From Desmodesmus armatus (Eukaryota > Chlorophyta > Chlorophyceae > Sphaeropleales > Scenedesmaceae), in the NCBI GenBank assembly GCA_007449985.2, contig VIIQ02000625.1, positions 62,001 to 126,000 of the forward strand: a stretch of DNA of 64,000 nucleotides, read 5' to 3'. Position numbers and translations under genes: made by a program. Shown here one piece after another: positions 36,321 through 49,000 of this stretch (the first letter of the stretch is position 1; every line of letters starts with the position of its first letter). The notes under the pieces were generated by a model. The model had not been told where the DNA came from, searched no databases, and worked only from the letters and a program-made list of their open reading frames with translations.

Positions 36321-37892
36321 TGGAATGCTCAGCACTGTCAGACTGCGCCACTAGCCAGGACGATAGTGCGGCGCCTGCACGACCGCAGCTTTTTTGGCAG
36401 CTGCTGCGGCTGGACCTCGTCAGGCGCTACTGGGTCTTGCCAGCAGCGTTGCAGGTGAGCAGCTGTGGGGCGTGCGTGTGTATGTGCCTCCAGATTGAGG
36501 ACATGATCAGCTAACCGGAACAGTTGGGCTGGCTCTCACACGCGGGCTCTCAGTTGCTTAGGCTGTGAAGCCCCGCGCCCAGCTGCAGGCTGATTCGCGG
36601 GCACCCAGGCGGCTGCCATTGTACCAGGTGCGCACCCTCCGTGTCGGCCATCGAGCAGTAGCAGATTCTGCCATGGAAGCATGGTGGCCAGGTGGCTGAT
36701 GCGTTCTTGGCAAAGCTGCTGTGCAGTGTTGGTTTGTTTGATTACGGGGGCACAACACTCCTAAAAGGCAATGTGTGGTGAGCAGCAACCTACATGTTGA
36801 CTGGGAGCAGTGGTGTGCACAGCCACTGTGCTGGTGCACAAGAGTTCTGGCGGCTGCATCGGCAGCAGCGGGTGTCCTGGAAGATGGTCTTTGATGAGGC
36901 TTTTTGCATGGCGCACGCGCTGAAAGGTATTGGGCATGTTGTGAGAGGGCAGCTTTGTCCCTGAAACAATGGGACAGTTTTTCATCACATGTAGATAGAT
37001 GGGCTGACAGTTTTGCTGCATGCTGACGTGACCACATAGCCGTCGCAGACATTATCGGTGTTTGCAAACATACGGGGAGCAACTCGCTGTCTGTACTGTC
37101 AAATGGCAAGCTAGCGTGTGGTTGTGGTGTACCACGTGCAGATAAGTACACTGGTGATGTTAGCGGCTTCGCAGTCCTTTTTACTGTGTGCTGCTTAACT
37201 AGTGGGGCGTAAGGGCTTTCATCGCATGCCCATTCATCTCACCACATGCGCATGGTTGTTGTTGTACAACCAGCGATGCTGCCACCAGACTGGGAATGGC
37301 TCGTGCACCACACGTTTCCTTGGGGCCCAAGCAGCTCCTGCTCCTGCAGAAGCTCAACAGCTGCTGTTGCTGCAGCAGGCACTTTTTTGTTTGGGTGGGG
37401 CGAGTGGCCCTGTGTCGGGCCGTTGTTCTCATGTGAGTCACACTTCACAACAACCAGTGAGGTGTACTGTTTGTCACTGCATGGTGCCACATCCAGTCTG
37501 CTGTGGCTGTGCTGAGCACGCAGGTGCATGTTTGTCGCGCTTGGCTATCATGTGTCGGGAGTGTCAGGATCTCTGTAGTGTAGTGTAGTGTAGGGTGTGT
37601 CGGAGGGACTTGGCGATGCCAGTAGCCCTTTTGCACCTAGCGTGGCTTCTCCCATGAGGAGCTCCACCGTGTGCCATCTAGATTGACTGCTGTTGCTGAC
37701 GCAGCATGACCTCATTACTGGCACACAGCAGCTGAAATGCTGGCTCAGGTGCAGCAATTGCAAGCAGCACTCCCCCAGGCAGTGGGGGCTGCTTTTGAGC
37801 GTTCTGGCAGCGCCCGGGGAGGCTGGAAGCAGGTCCTGCAAGGATGGGTGCATAGCGTAGGTCAGGGGCCGCCACTAAGCGTAGTGACCTAA
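36320..37892 (+). CDS. Spliced gene of unknown function, partial model
   Basis: Several plus-strand segments look coding by composition and splice sites: 36320-36454 (ATG; QLFWQLLRLDLVRRYWVLPA), 36665-36777 (PWKHGGQVADAFLAKLLCSV), 36811-36926 (FWRLHRQQRVSWKMVFDEAF), 37335-37432 (APAPAEAQQLLLLQQALFC) and about 37730-37892 (AEMLAQVQQLQAALPQAVGA, ending VVT and TAA). Phases agree from the second to the fourth segment, but the last junction is not solved. The gap 36778-36810 is only 33 bases; read through, it keeps frame except for one TGA. The first ATG shares a base with the stop of the upstream gene. I do not recognise the protein. Confidence 0.4.
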
Positions 37893-39732
37893 TGCCGCCA
37901 GCTTACGCCGTAAGTAACAAGCTCTCCGCATCCATCCTGGGCCTGTGGCTGTTGCAGCTGGTGGGTGATGGCGCACTGTTTTTTGCTGGGTAGGTTTCCC
38001 GTGGCACTCACACGATGGCTCTCCAGTTGCACTCAAAGCCCAAGGAGTGGTGCGAGACAGTGCCCGGAACCGGGGAGGTAGCAAGATTTCCTGTGGCCCA
38101 AGGAGTGGTGCATTGCATGCAGGCAGTTCTGCTGCCACCCTGCTAGTGTGTGTGCACTTTTTATGTCTGGCAAGTTGCCAGTCATCGCACAACCAGCCCC
38201 GCAGGCTCAATCCTGATGAAATCAAGTGAGATTGTGCACCACTACTTCCCGGCATCATTGTGACATGTGGTAACTCAACTTGCAGTGCAGAGGTTTTGAC
38301 ATGTGGACTGACTAAGGTGCGCCTTTGTAGTAGCAACTGCCTGCTTTGATTGGGATTGTTTTTATATGTTTGCGGCTGGGTTCCGACACTTGCTGTGCCT
38401 CATCTCTGCATCTCGCCGGGTTGCTGCTGGGTGAAGTTGGTGAATTTTAGACACGCTCTGCTGCAAGCTACATGTTGCTTGGCCTCGGCACACATGAAAA
38501 ATCTGAAATTGCATGATAAAAGCAGGCTCAGTCATGATAATACTTGGGCCTTGCGTCAAATCCATGTCCTATCCGACTGCCATCATGAAAGTTACAGTTG
38601 TCATGGCAGCTGCGCAGCAGCTGGTAGACACACTGCGACAGATGACAATCAGCTCTCCTGCAGTCATGTCACACGCACAACAGGCCAGCCAGGTGGCTCA
38701 GCCCCAAACCTGAAACACAGCCACAGAATTCTGAATTTGATTGCTGCTCAACCAAGACAGGACTATGCAAGCTTCACACCACATGTGCTGGCAGAAGGGC
38801 TGGACAGGAGCACTTCCTTCCCTCAACCCAACTGCTGCACATGCTACGATGAAATTTTGAAAATGACTGGCATGGTCACACATGTGGCCCAGTTCAAGGC
38901 ATCTGGTGATGATGAACACTCTGCATGTGCCATCTGCCCAGGAGGGTATGCACTCAGCAACCCTCTATACATGGGCACCACAGGCCTGCTGCTGATGCTC
39001 CGCTGCACGGTGCAGTTGCAACATCCTCTGTGGTGCCACCTGAGTGCATGGGGTGAACAAGAAAGCCTTGCATGCACGTGCCAGCGACCCATGGCTTCCC
39101 TCTAGTCAGAGTAACAAGGAGACACCCACTGTCCACATGTGCGGCTGTGACAGCTACACCAACCGTCACCATCGACTGGCCATGCACACCCACTAAAACA
39201 CACTATAGAACCTCTTGGATACGTCTTCTCCCCGTGGGCGCATGGAGTTTCACCATGCCGCCCGCAACTCTCGCTGCTGAGGGCCGCAGTTAAATCAGCT
39301 GCAGCACAGGCCGCACATCATCAGCATACGTTGCAAGGGGCAACAATGTCGCCTGTCAACAGCATGTACAGCTAGTAAGTCCACAAACAGCTCAGCACAG
39401 GCAACAGCCAACCACCAGCCACCGAGGCATCCCCAGCTGTACACACTGTCAAGACACAACACACAAGATCCCCTCTTCTTCATGCAGGAACCGCAGAGAC
39501 AGGACCAGGCCATCCTGCATTGTCCCTCCAAGCCCGTCCGAACTGCACAGCACCCCAGGCTGCATCACCCCACTCTTCAAGCCAGTAAATGCCAAGCTGC
39601 TGAGAACAAACAGCAGGCGGTTGCTAGAACAGTAATCACTAGCAGCAGCAGCAAGGTGCAGGTTCAAGCACACACAAACACGCACACTCACATCACCACT
39701 GAAAGCTGTCACACACAAGCTACAACAAGCGC
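37893..39732. other. Intergenic, no gene supported
   Basis: About 1.8 kb between the uncertain gene above and the 3' end of the repeat protein (-). A 251-codon open frame at 38350-39105 is Cys/His-rich, without splice signals or family likeness, and is probably fortuitous. No repeat or RNA gene is evident. Confidence 0.45.
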
Positions 39733-42700
39733 TTACAAGCCCTTGCCGATGCTCAGGCTGAAGCTCTTGCCCTTGCCAGCGGAGGATGCGGCGACCTGCT
39801 TCTGCACGACGACGGGGGCAGCCTTCTCAACCACCACAGTCTTCTGCACGGCCACGGGGGCGCTCTTGACAACGGTGACGGAGGCACCCTTGCCCTGCAG
39901 CTTGCGGCCCTTGCCGATGGACACGGACTTGGAGAAGGACAGGGTGGGCACAGTCTTCACGATGCTGATGCTCTTGCCCTTGCCGGTGGATGCGGCAGCG
40001 GCCTGGCGGGGCTCAGGGGCAGGCAGTGGTGCAGGCGCAGGGGCAGGTGCGGGGGCACCCTTGCCCTTGGAGATGGTGATGCTGGCACCCTTGCCCTGCA
40101 GCTTGCGGCCCTTGCCGATAGACACGGACTTGGAGAAGGACAGGGTGGGCACAGCCTTCACGATGCTGATGCTCTTGCCCTTGCCGGTGGAGGCGACGGC
40201 AGCCTGGCGGGGCTCAGGGGCAGGCACTGGTGCGGGCACGGGGGCAGGTGCACCCTTGCCCTTGGTGATGGTGATGCTGGCACCCTTGCCCTGCAGCTTG
40301 CGGCCCTTGCCGATGGACACGGACTTGGAGAAGGACAGGGTGGGCACAGCCTTCACGATGCTGATGCTCTTGCCCTTGCCAGTGGAGGCGACGGCAGCCT
40401 GGCGGGGCTCAGGGGCAGGCACTGGTGCGGGCGCAGGGGCAGGTGCACCCTTGCCCTTGGAGATGGTGATGCTGGCACCCTTGCCCTGCAGCTTGCGGCC
40501 CTTGCCGATGGACACGGACTTGGAGAAGGACAGAGTGGGCACAGCCTTCACGATGCTGATGCTCTTGACCTTGCCGGTGGATGCTGCAGCGGCCTGGCGG
40601 GGCTCAGGGGCAGGCACTGGTGCGGGCACAGGTGCTGGCGCGGGTGCACCCTTGCCCTTGGTGATGGTGATGCTGGCACCCTTGCCCTGCAGCTTGCGGC
40701 CCTTGCCGATGGACACGGACTTGGAGAAGGACAGAGTGGGCACAGCCTTCACGATGCTGATGCTCTTGACCTTGCCAGTGGAGGCGACGGCAGCCTGGCG
40801 GGGCTCAGGGGCAGGCACTGGTGCGGGCACAGGGGCAGGTGCGGGTGCACCCTTGCCCTTGGTGATGGAGATGCTGGCACCCTTGCCCTGCAGCTTGCGG
40901 CCGTGGCTGGCAGCAACGGAGACGGACTTGCCGGGGTGAGCCACCTGCACGTTGACGGACTTGGAGGCCTGTAGGGACAAGCAAGGGCGGCAACAGGCGG
41001 AGATGGTGAGTTGAGGTTGGGAACTTTGCCTTTCACAGGTCACTGCTGCTTACACGGCATCCTGCAGGCTCTGTTGGCACTGACAGGGATCACTTCTTTC
41101 AACATGACAGAGTCCTCAAGACTGCTACAGCGACGCCCACATGCTTGAGCCCAAATGGTGAACATGCCATGCCATACCTGACGCAACAGAAACTAGATTG
41201 CCAATGACAGAGGGCAAAACTGTGGTTGCAAGGCAGCTGAATCACATGCCTAGCATCCAGCTCAGCACAGGCACTCTCACCTCAACCTGCTTGGCAGGGG
41301 CAGCCTGGACCTCAACCTTCTTCTCAACAACCTTGGTCTCCTGCTTCACCTCAACCTGTTGGAAGGGGCGGCAACAGCAAACATTGTCAGCACCCCAGCT
41401 CCCTGCAGCTAGCTTGGGCAGCCAGCCCTTTGCTATCTCCTGCGCGCATGCCTGATTGACGCGCACATGATGGTATCTGTAGAGAGGTAAGTCTGCTGGG
41501 AAGCAGTTCAGTCAGGCACTGCAAGCTGTCGTACAGCAACCTGCGCAGTTGCAATACTTGCCACAGAATCTGGGTGTCCCGTTTGGCAGGCGGGAAAGCT
41601 GAAGCAGCACAGCAGGCACCAGCACAGTGCTTGCCATTACGCACCTTTGCCTCCTCCTCCTTCTCCTCCTTCTTGGGCTCCTCCTTCTTAGGCTCCTCCT
41701 GTGAAAGCAACAAGGTAGATGCAGACAGCAGCAGTGATCACACACATGTTAGTCCAAGTGTCTTACACAGCTGCAGCAGTGCTGGCCAATGCAAATGCAG
41801 CGCGGGCAGAGAACCACAGCTGCCTTGGCGCAAAGGGACCCAGACACAACAGCAGGGCTCGGCGTCAGCAACAATACACAAACCGCCAGTGTTTTGTCAC
41901 AACCCTGCGCTTGAGCCTGACCAGCTTATCACACCACTGTGAGATCACCGTTGTTTCCTGCACAACTGACCTTCTTGGGCTCCTCCTGCTTGGGCTCCTC
42001 CTTCTTAGGCTCCTCCTTCTTGGGCTCCTCCTGTAACAACAATAGCCAGACAGCAGGCGAGCAACAGAGAGCAGCAGATGGTGAGGCACTGTGCAGCACC
42101 CAGCAGTGACGGCCGTACTGACAGCCTCTTGTAATGTTCCCAGGCAGAGGGTTATCCAAATACGGCCTTGGCAGTGGCAACTTTCTGGATCCATGCCAGG
42201 GCACTGTCCACACACAGCCAATCACACTGGCAACATTAGTTCTGTCGTGGTTGCCACACAGGCATCAAAGCTTCTGTCATAGTCCTCAAAGCTCCCCCAA
42301 GCAGACACCTAGACTTGGGTGAGCCCCCTGAACACCAGCAGAACAGTTGGTTTCTGCCGCACCTTCTTAGGCTCCTCCATCTTGGGCTCCTCCTTCTTGG
42401 GCTCAGGGGCAGGTGTCTCCTTCTTCTCCTCCACCTGTCAAACAGCAGCAGGGCACACCAACAGCACAGTTGGGAAGAGCGCTGGGGCACAAGGCTGAAA
42501 TGCTGGCAAACAGGCTGCTGCTGATAGCAGCACTGCTTGGGCGGGACAGTTGCAACTGATTGGCAGCATGGTGGATGCCCCACACCAATGCGACCCTGTC
42601 CTGGCACAGACTGGCCCTCTGTTGAGAAAGGCCCATATCTGCAATGGACGCAGATAGGCCAGTCAGGAACTTCCAGGGAGCTGGTGCAAAGCACAGGAAC

Positions 42701-43342
42701 ACGCACCTTGGTCACCTCGACCTTCTTCTCAGGGACAGCTGGTGCCTCAACGGACTTGGTCACCTGCACACCCTTGCCAGAGTGTGTGGCCACCACATTG
42801 ATGACGGGGACAGACTTGGTGATGGTGATAGATCCACCCTTGCCTGCAGGACACAATTCAAAATTCACCAAGAAAACCAGATGGGCAGCACAGGCAGGGA
42901 CCACCAGTCAGACATGTTGCAGGTGGCCACATTGCGTTGCCGCGGCGCTTTAAACAAGTATTGCAGCAACTGGAAACTGCTTTGAGTAGTACTCCGGCGA
43001 AGATATTGCTGTTCTGTGTTGCTGTTGTTGGGATCGCAAAGTGGGCCTGCTGCGCCTGGACAGCACCAAACACTCCACGTCTGCCCGTGAAAGCAACATA
43101 ACAGAAACCATAAGCTGTTGCTAAGGTTGTTTGGCTGTCCTGCCGACGGATGGGCAGTAACCGGCTGGGTATCCAGCTGTCCCTGGCGCTGACGGGCAGG
43201 CTCCCACGGCGAGTTGCTGGCCGCTGCTGCTGCAATCGCTGCTGATCTGTTGTAAGGAAACAGTCTGTGGCGCCTGATGCTTACCAGCCTGTACACCGGC
43301 CAGCAGGGCCAGCAAGACCAGAGAGACTGCCACAGCACGCAT
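39733..43342 (-). CDS. Secreted protein with ~66-residue Lys/Ser/Pro-Ala repeats
   Basis: Exons 43342-43285, 42843-42707, 42434-42363, 42030-41971, 41698-41645, 41355-41281 and 40968-39733 (TAA) join in phase to 563 residues. Exon 1 is a clean signal peptide (MRAVAVSLVLLALLAGVQA). Exons 3, 4 and 5 each encode only KKEEP-type runs and look like duplicated exons. Exon 7 encodes five repeats of 65-67 residues plus a divergent sixth. Each has RKLQGKGASITI, a Pro-Ala linker (APVPAPVPAPEPRQ), STGKGKSISIVKAVPTL and SFSKSVSIGKG. The alternating Ser/Ile strands and flexible Pro-Ala linkers suggest an extracellular structural, adhesive or mineral-binding protein. That is inference, and no family is recognised. 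The opposite strand of exon 7 is open only as a shadow. Confidence 0.78.
39901..40911 (-). repeat. 195-201-bp in-frame coding repeats
   Basis: RKL codons recur at 39901, 40102, 40297, 40492, 40693 and 40894, spacings of 201, 195, 195, 201 and 201 bases. Units are nearly identical at DNA level and differ mainly in the Pro-Ala linker length and in T/S or V/A swaps. High identity points to recent expansion or gene conversion. Confidence 0.95.
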
Positions 43343-46041
43343 TGTTCCTGCGCAGACACGGACAGCAGATAGCGATAGTTTAAGCTCAATCAGATAGCAT
43401 ATGGAGGCAGCGATCTGGCTCTAAGCTGTGTACTGTGCAGATGTCTGACTGCTAGATGGACCGTAGACATCAGCCGTCAGCACCACGCCTGTAGGCTGTT
43501 GAATCACGAATAACCACCTCGAGGCAATTGAAGTGGTGTTAAAGGTTACAATGTGGCACAATAGGAGCACGATCGTGCGACACACCTGTTGTTGCAAGTG
43601 GGGGCAGGGCCACCCGGCGACAATCAGGTGTTTAAATGCTGTTGACTGTGTGGTATCTGCACTCGTAGAGGCAGGATAAAGGTGGAGAGGTGGGCGCTCG
43701 CCTTGTCTTTGGGTTGCAGGTCACCCCTATGCCCTGAAACCCAGAGCCTCTGCCGATTGGCGTTGCCCTTAGGCCCATGAATGTAGGAGTCCGGACCATC
43801 TCTCGGTTCTTATGTCAACGGCAACGTGTTTGCAAGCTTGCAAAGTGCGGGACGACAACTACTGTCCAAAAGATCCAACAACAGCATGCCTTGCCTGTCA
43901 GTGCGCATTCGGCTCAAAATTGACGGGTCTTGGTTGCACTGGGTTCTGTTATTGCTTGTACGTCAGTGCATCGGTGCTATCCATCCAAACGCTTCTTTGG
44001 ACCAGATCCAAACCCACAACAAAAAGGATGCAGGATGCCTGCTCGAACCAGGCATGCTAGACCAGCAGTTCTGAGGTGCTGCAAAGCTCAAGCATAGTAC
44101 TAGCCAGCCTTGTGCATGGCCGCCAGTTCACTGCATGTAGGTTGACTGGGGGTCCCAGCTGACGGATTGGTTGAGTCAGCAGGCAGCCTCCTGCACAGTC
44201 AGCAGGCAGCACCCTCTGCCAGCCTGCCTGACAGCACAACACTTGCATAAAGAACCTCCCCCTAGGCCGCAGCTCTGTATACATGGCTCAGCGCGTGCTG
44301 CATCACCACACAACAGCTCCTCACATGCACATGCAACAGCAGATGGGCGGTCAAAGGCGCAGCTGGTTTGTCGGTCTGGTGATAACTGGGTGCACAGCAC
44401 CTGCTCTCAACAATGCTCACTGCCCCTACCAGGCACCTGCTGCCTGCAGTCTGCAGGACTTGCGTGCTGGCCTGGGTTTGGTGTTCCCCTGCGCTTACTG
44501 AATAAAAAGGAGTTTCAGATCTGTTGCGCCTCCTCGGCAGCCATCACCTATATCAAGTCCAACCCGCCACATCTCAAAGCAGTAGTGAATGCCGCTGGGT
44601 GCAGGAGGGCCGGGGGCTGTTATGTCAACAGGCAACCACAGCGTGGCAGAGTATGCTGGGGCAGCAGGGTGGACACAGGTTTGCAGCAGTGATGGGAGTA
44701 GAGAGGGGCTGTGAACCGCCAGAGGTATGGTCGCCAACTGGGCATGTGAAGGTGGGGGATTGCACCTTCCTCTGTCCACTGCGATGAGTGCAGGGCCTGC
44801 TGCTTCACGCTCGCCCCCTCTCTCCCTCTGCCCTCCCCTCTCTTTCACACATATGCAGTCTGTTACACATGCGCACATACACAGGCTCAAGCCAGCAGCT
44901 GCCCACCAAACGGCCAGCAGCAGTTGGGGTGTCATGGCTGCTGCAGCGGTAGCTCTGCACTGGCGCAACCAACACATACGAACACATCACTGCAGCCAGC
45001 AGCAGTATTGGGCAAGCGCCGGACCCTCTTTGTATCAAATTGGAGCCACACCAGGTCTGAGCACCGACACACAGAAGGTGTCATGCCTTCCTACGAAGCA
45101 GCTGCCACACAAAGCACCCCTGTCAACCCTGTTCCTTCATACCATATCTTTGACAGCATGCTGCAGCGCACACCATACAAAAGCGCACACCATCCAGTTC
45201 GTCCTACAAGACGCATACACGTAGATGTCCGACGAGCAGCACGCAGGTGGTTCGCTGCGTCATGCTACTGCCTTCACATGTTGAAGAACAGCAATCCCAG
45301 GCCACACAGGAGCCAGGGCTCATAGGCTACCTGCATTTGTAGGCACACATGTCCCTCCTTGAGCCACACCAGCCAACAGTTCAGCACTGCTGGCCTATCG
45401 CCATGGTGCCTTTATAGGCTGCCTGCACTGAGGGGACCAAGCTCCCACAGAAACACTGCAATTCATTCACATCCCGCAAGCTGCTCCACGCACCACTCAG
45501 CAGAGGCATGCAGCAAATAGTGGGGCCTGGGCCGTAAGGTATTGATGAGGTGTGCGCCAGGAATGGGGAAGGATGCTGGCCCCCTGCTGCTGTCCAACCT
45601 CGACACAACTTGTGTCACACAAAGGCCCCCAGGGCCCAAGTCACACATCACTTAGTCATCCGTTCAAACATCCGTTCAAACAATCTGTCAGAACATGCAG
45701 CTGCATCCCAGCAACAACACAGCAGTCACAGGCAGTAGTAAAGGGTCAGTGGCGTACCCTACAGTCAGGACAACACATGCACCTACCACCCCACCCACCA
45801 TCCCACCCCCCCTGTGAATGCTCGTAAATTGCTCTCCGCTCAACCCCTCCAATCCCCTCAGCACCCATCCACCCGCTCACAACTGCGCGCAGCGCGCAGC
45901 AGCAGTAGCAGCAACAACGCACACCCTGACCCACAGCCCCAGAACATCCCCAAACCATTTGTCGCCGCTGTAAAACAACACCGTAAGCACTGACTCAGAG
46001 GTTGCGCAGCAGCACCAGCAGCCCCTGACAGGCTTCATATC
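43343..46041. other. Intergenic 2.7 kb, no gene supported
   Basis: Contains the 5' flank of the repeat protein gene (-) and the 3' flank of the branching enzyme gene (-). Open frames here (for example 43812-44060, Cys-rich, and 44727-45224) overlap frames on the other strand and lack splice or family support. A short tandem CATCCGTTCAAA motif occurs near 45658-45682. Confidence 0.45.
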
Positions 46042-49000
46042 TCAGCGCTGGTAGTACTTGGCAAAGCGGCCACCATCTTGCCCTGCAGCACTGCCATTCT
46101 GCTGCTGCTGCTGCTGCTGCTCGCCCCAGCTGCTGCTGCTGCTCTGGCCCCTGCTCCCCTCCTTCTCCCGTATGTACGCGGCAAACCTGCCGCCGCCCTC
46201 AGACGACGCCCCGTTGCTAGCGCCGTTTGCGCCATTGCTTGCTCCGTTGCTGCGCCAGCTGCCCCCGTTGCTCTGTTGGGTACCCTGCCCCTGGCCCCCT
46301 TGGCCCTCGCGGGATGAGATGTAGGCGCTGAAGCGGCCGCTGCCACCGCCGCCGCTGGTGGAGGCCTGCTCCCAGGGCTGCTGCTGCCGCTGTGGCTGGC
46401 CGTCCTCGGGGGCCTTGACGTAGGCCGTGACTGTGCGGGAGGGTGTCAGCACCTGCGGCGATGGCGACAGCAAGACATGGCGTGACACAGGGTGGAAGTA
46501 GATGGGAGTGACACCGTACAGGAGGGTTGATAACCTTGTGTCAGATCTTGGTGGGGCGGTGCAAGGCGGTACGCACCGCCCTGTTTGCTGCGCGAGAGTC
46601 AGCATGTTGTGCCAGCAGATGCTCATCGTGCAAGCATATCACGCATGCTGCCGGCTTTCACACGCACGCTGCCCCCCCCCCCGCCCCCCGCCCCGCACGC
46701 GCGCGCACGCCCAAACAATTTCCAAAACCCCCACAAACAAACAGAAACCACTCCCCATCCATTACGCGCCCTACCTGGAAGTACTGGTCCCTGTCGTTGA
46801 GCTTGCCTCCCTCCTCCTCAGTGGCGGGTGTGGTGAAGTGCTCCCCGCCCCAGGGCACCCGCCCCTGGCCACCAAAGTGCCAGGCATCGCTGTCCAACAC
46901 CATGGTGTACTTGCCTGCAGGGTTGTTGCGGGAATTGTAGTTGCATGAAGTATGAGTTGCATCAAGCATGTACATACAGTAGTATGATGTGTAAGACACT
47001 TGTGTGCAAGGGGGGGGGGGTGGCAGGGTGCGCGGTTGTCAAGTGGGTACGTCAGCGGGTTGTTTTGAGGTTCGGGAGTGTGACACAGCAGCAACACAGC
47101 AGCCAGGCATCAATCAGCGCCCCACTCGGATGGGTCCCCACAGCTGCTCACTTGACTCAGGAGCTGCATGGCTCTTTGCACACACCCCTTCCCCTGGCCA
47201 TTGCATGTTGTACCCCCCTCCCTCCTTCACCCAACGCACACGACACACACAGACGCCGGCCCAGCAGGCACCAGGCGGCTCCGTACATAGACACACGCAT
47301 CCCCCAGCCACCCACCTGGTTCAGGGGCTGCAATCTTGAGTCCCTCATAATCATCGTGTGGGTGCCAGTTGAACACAAACACCAGCGGCCCACGCTCAGC
47401 AACAAGCACCTGCAGCCAGGCAGACAGAGCACAGATGTTATATGAGGTAAGAGACAGAAGTTCCGAATGATGCATGCACGCACGGTGTGCCTGTGCAGCA
47501 TGTTGGCTTCAGTAGTAGCCCACTGGTGCGCTCAATGTCAACATCACCGCCACACTTCACTTTTTCATATGGTGGGCAAAGCACCTAGCTCCCTGTGGCC
47601 AATGCCCCCCCCCCCCCCCCCCCGCCCCGCGCGCGCGCACGCAAAGTGTCTCCCAGTGAAGAGTAGGTACCCACCTTGCGTTCGTTGTCGATGTGTGTCA
47701 CCCACTGGTGCTGTGCCCCCAGGAAGCGATACTTATCGTCCAGCTCCTGCATGGCCTTGTCCCAAGCACCCAGCTGGCAGTAGCGCATGTGGTCGGTGTC
47801 AACAAGGCTCCACTGGCGCCTGCAGGGTGGGAGGCACAGCACAGCACAGCACAGCACAGCACAGCACAGCATGACGCAGCACGACGCAGCACGGCAGTGT
47901 GTGGGGTGCTGTCAGTAATGTGCGAATGGTCTTGAACATGACATGCACGGCATGCGCGTGGCATGTGCATGGCATCATCACGGCATGCTGAAAAAGTCGG
48001 TCCACACTAAGGTGATGGCTGCTGCAGTGTTTCTGCGTGTATGCCGGTTCAATCCCGGCACCCGCCCCGCACCTGCAGTGCTTGTGGCTCCATTCGTTGC
48101 CCTCGCGCGGAAAGTCAAGCCACTCTGGGTGGCCGAACTCATTGCCCATGAAGTTGAGCCATGACTCACCACCCAGGCACATTGTGACCATGCGGATCAT
48201 CTGGGGGAGGGGGAGGGGGGGAGGGAGGCAGCAGCCGCAGCAGGTGTTGGGCAATTCAGTTTGTGGGGGGGGGGCACATGAAGTTGAGCCACGACTCACC
48301 ACCCAGGCACATCGTGACCATGCGGATCATCTGGGTGTGGAAGTGGAGGGGGGAGGGAGGCAGCAGCAGCGGCGATTCAGTTTGTTGGGGGGGGGGGGAG
48401 GGTCACATGTAGTTGAGCCACGACTCACCACCAAGGCACATCGTGACCATGCGGATCATCTGGGGTGGGGTGGGGGGGAGCAGGGGGGCGCAGCAGGTGT
48501 AAGATTGGGTTGGGGGAAGGTCGCATGAGGATGCACGGCTCACCGACCAGGCACATTATAGCCATGCATATCAACTGCGTGGGTGTGTTTGGGGAAGGGG
48601 GGCAGAGGGGGGGGGTGCAACAGGGTGAGACACATTGCGTTGCAGAAAGAGTCGCAGGCAGATGCCAACACCGTACACAGCAGCGGCCTGGCGTCACGGT
48701 GTAGTCAGTCAGCCGTATGACCGAGCCATGTTGCGAAGGGGCGGAGGATGTCTTGAGCGCCTTTGCAGTTGAAGGGGTTGGGCCTGCCCTGCAGAGGCAC
48801 ATGATCCGCACCGCAATCCCCCTCACAACTGGTGCAGGACCTCCTTCTCACCCCCCCCCCCTCTTTCCTGGCCCCCTCCCTTGTTGTCACGAAGAAGCTC
48901 CCTGCCCCCCCCCCCCTCTCTCACTCTGCCCCTCACCTTGTGCATGCACATGCCTCTCTTGGTGATGTCTGTTGCCTCATTGAGTGTGCTCATGTTGGTG

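Noticed and set aside
38350..39105. 251-codon plus-strand open frame
   Set aside because: Cys/His-rich composition without motifs, splice context or likely start; overlapping minus frames are similarly open.
39482..40939. 485-codon open frame on the plus strand opposite the repeat protein
   Set aside because: It is the antisense shadow of the repetitive exon 7. The minus frame has a signal peptide, seven phased exons and sensible repeats; the plus frame only mirrors its codon bias.
43812..44060. Cys-rich 82-codon frame upstream of the repeat protein
   Set aside because: No signal peptide, splice sites or spacing typical of a Cys-rich domain; two overlapping frames are equally open.
48277..48572. 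Echo copies read as a CRISPR-like or dispersed repeat array
   Set aside because: Units derive from the adjacent exon and decay with distance, spacers are not uniform, and the host is eukaryotic.
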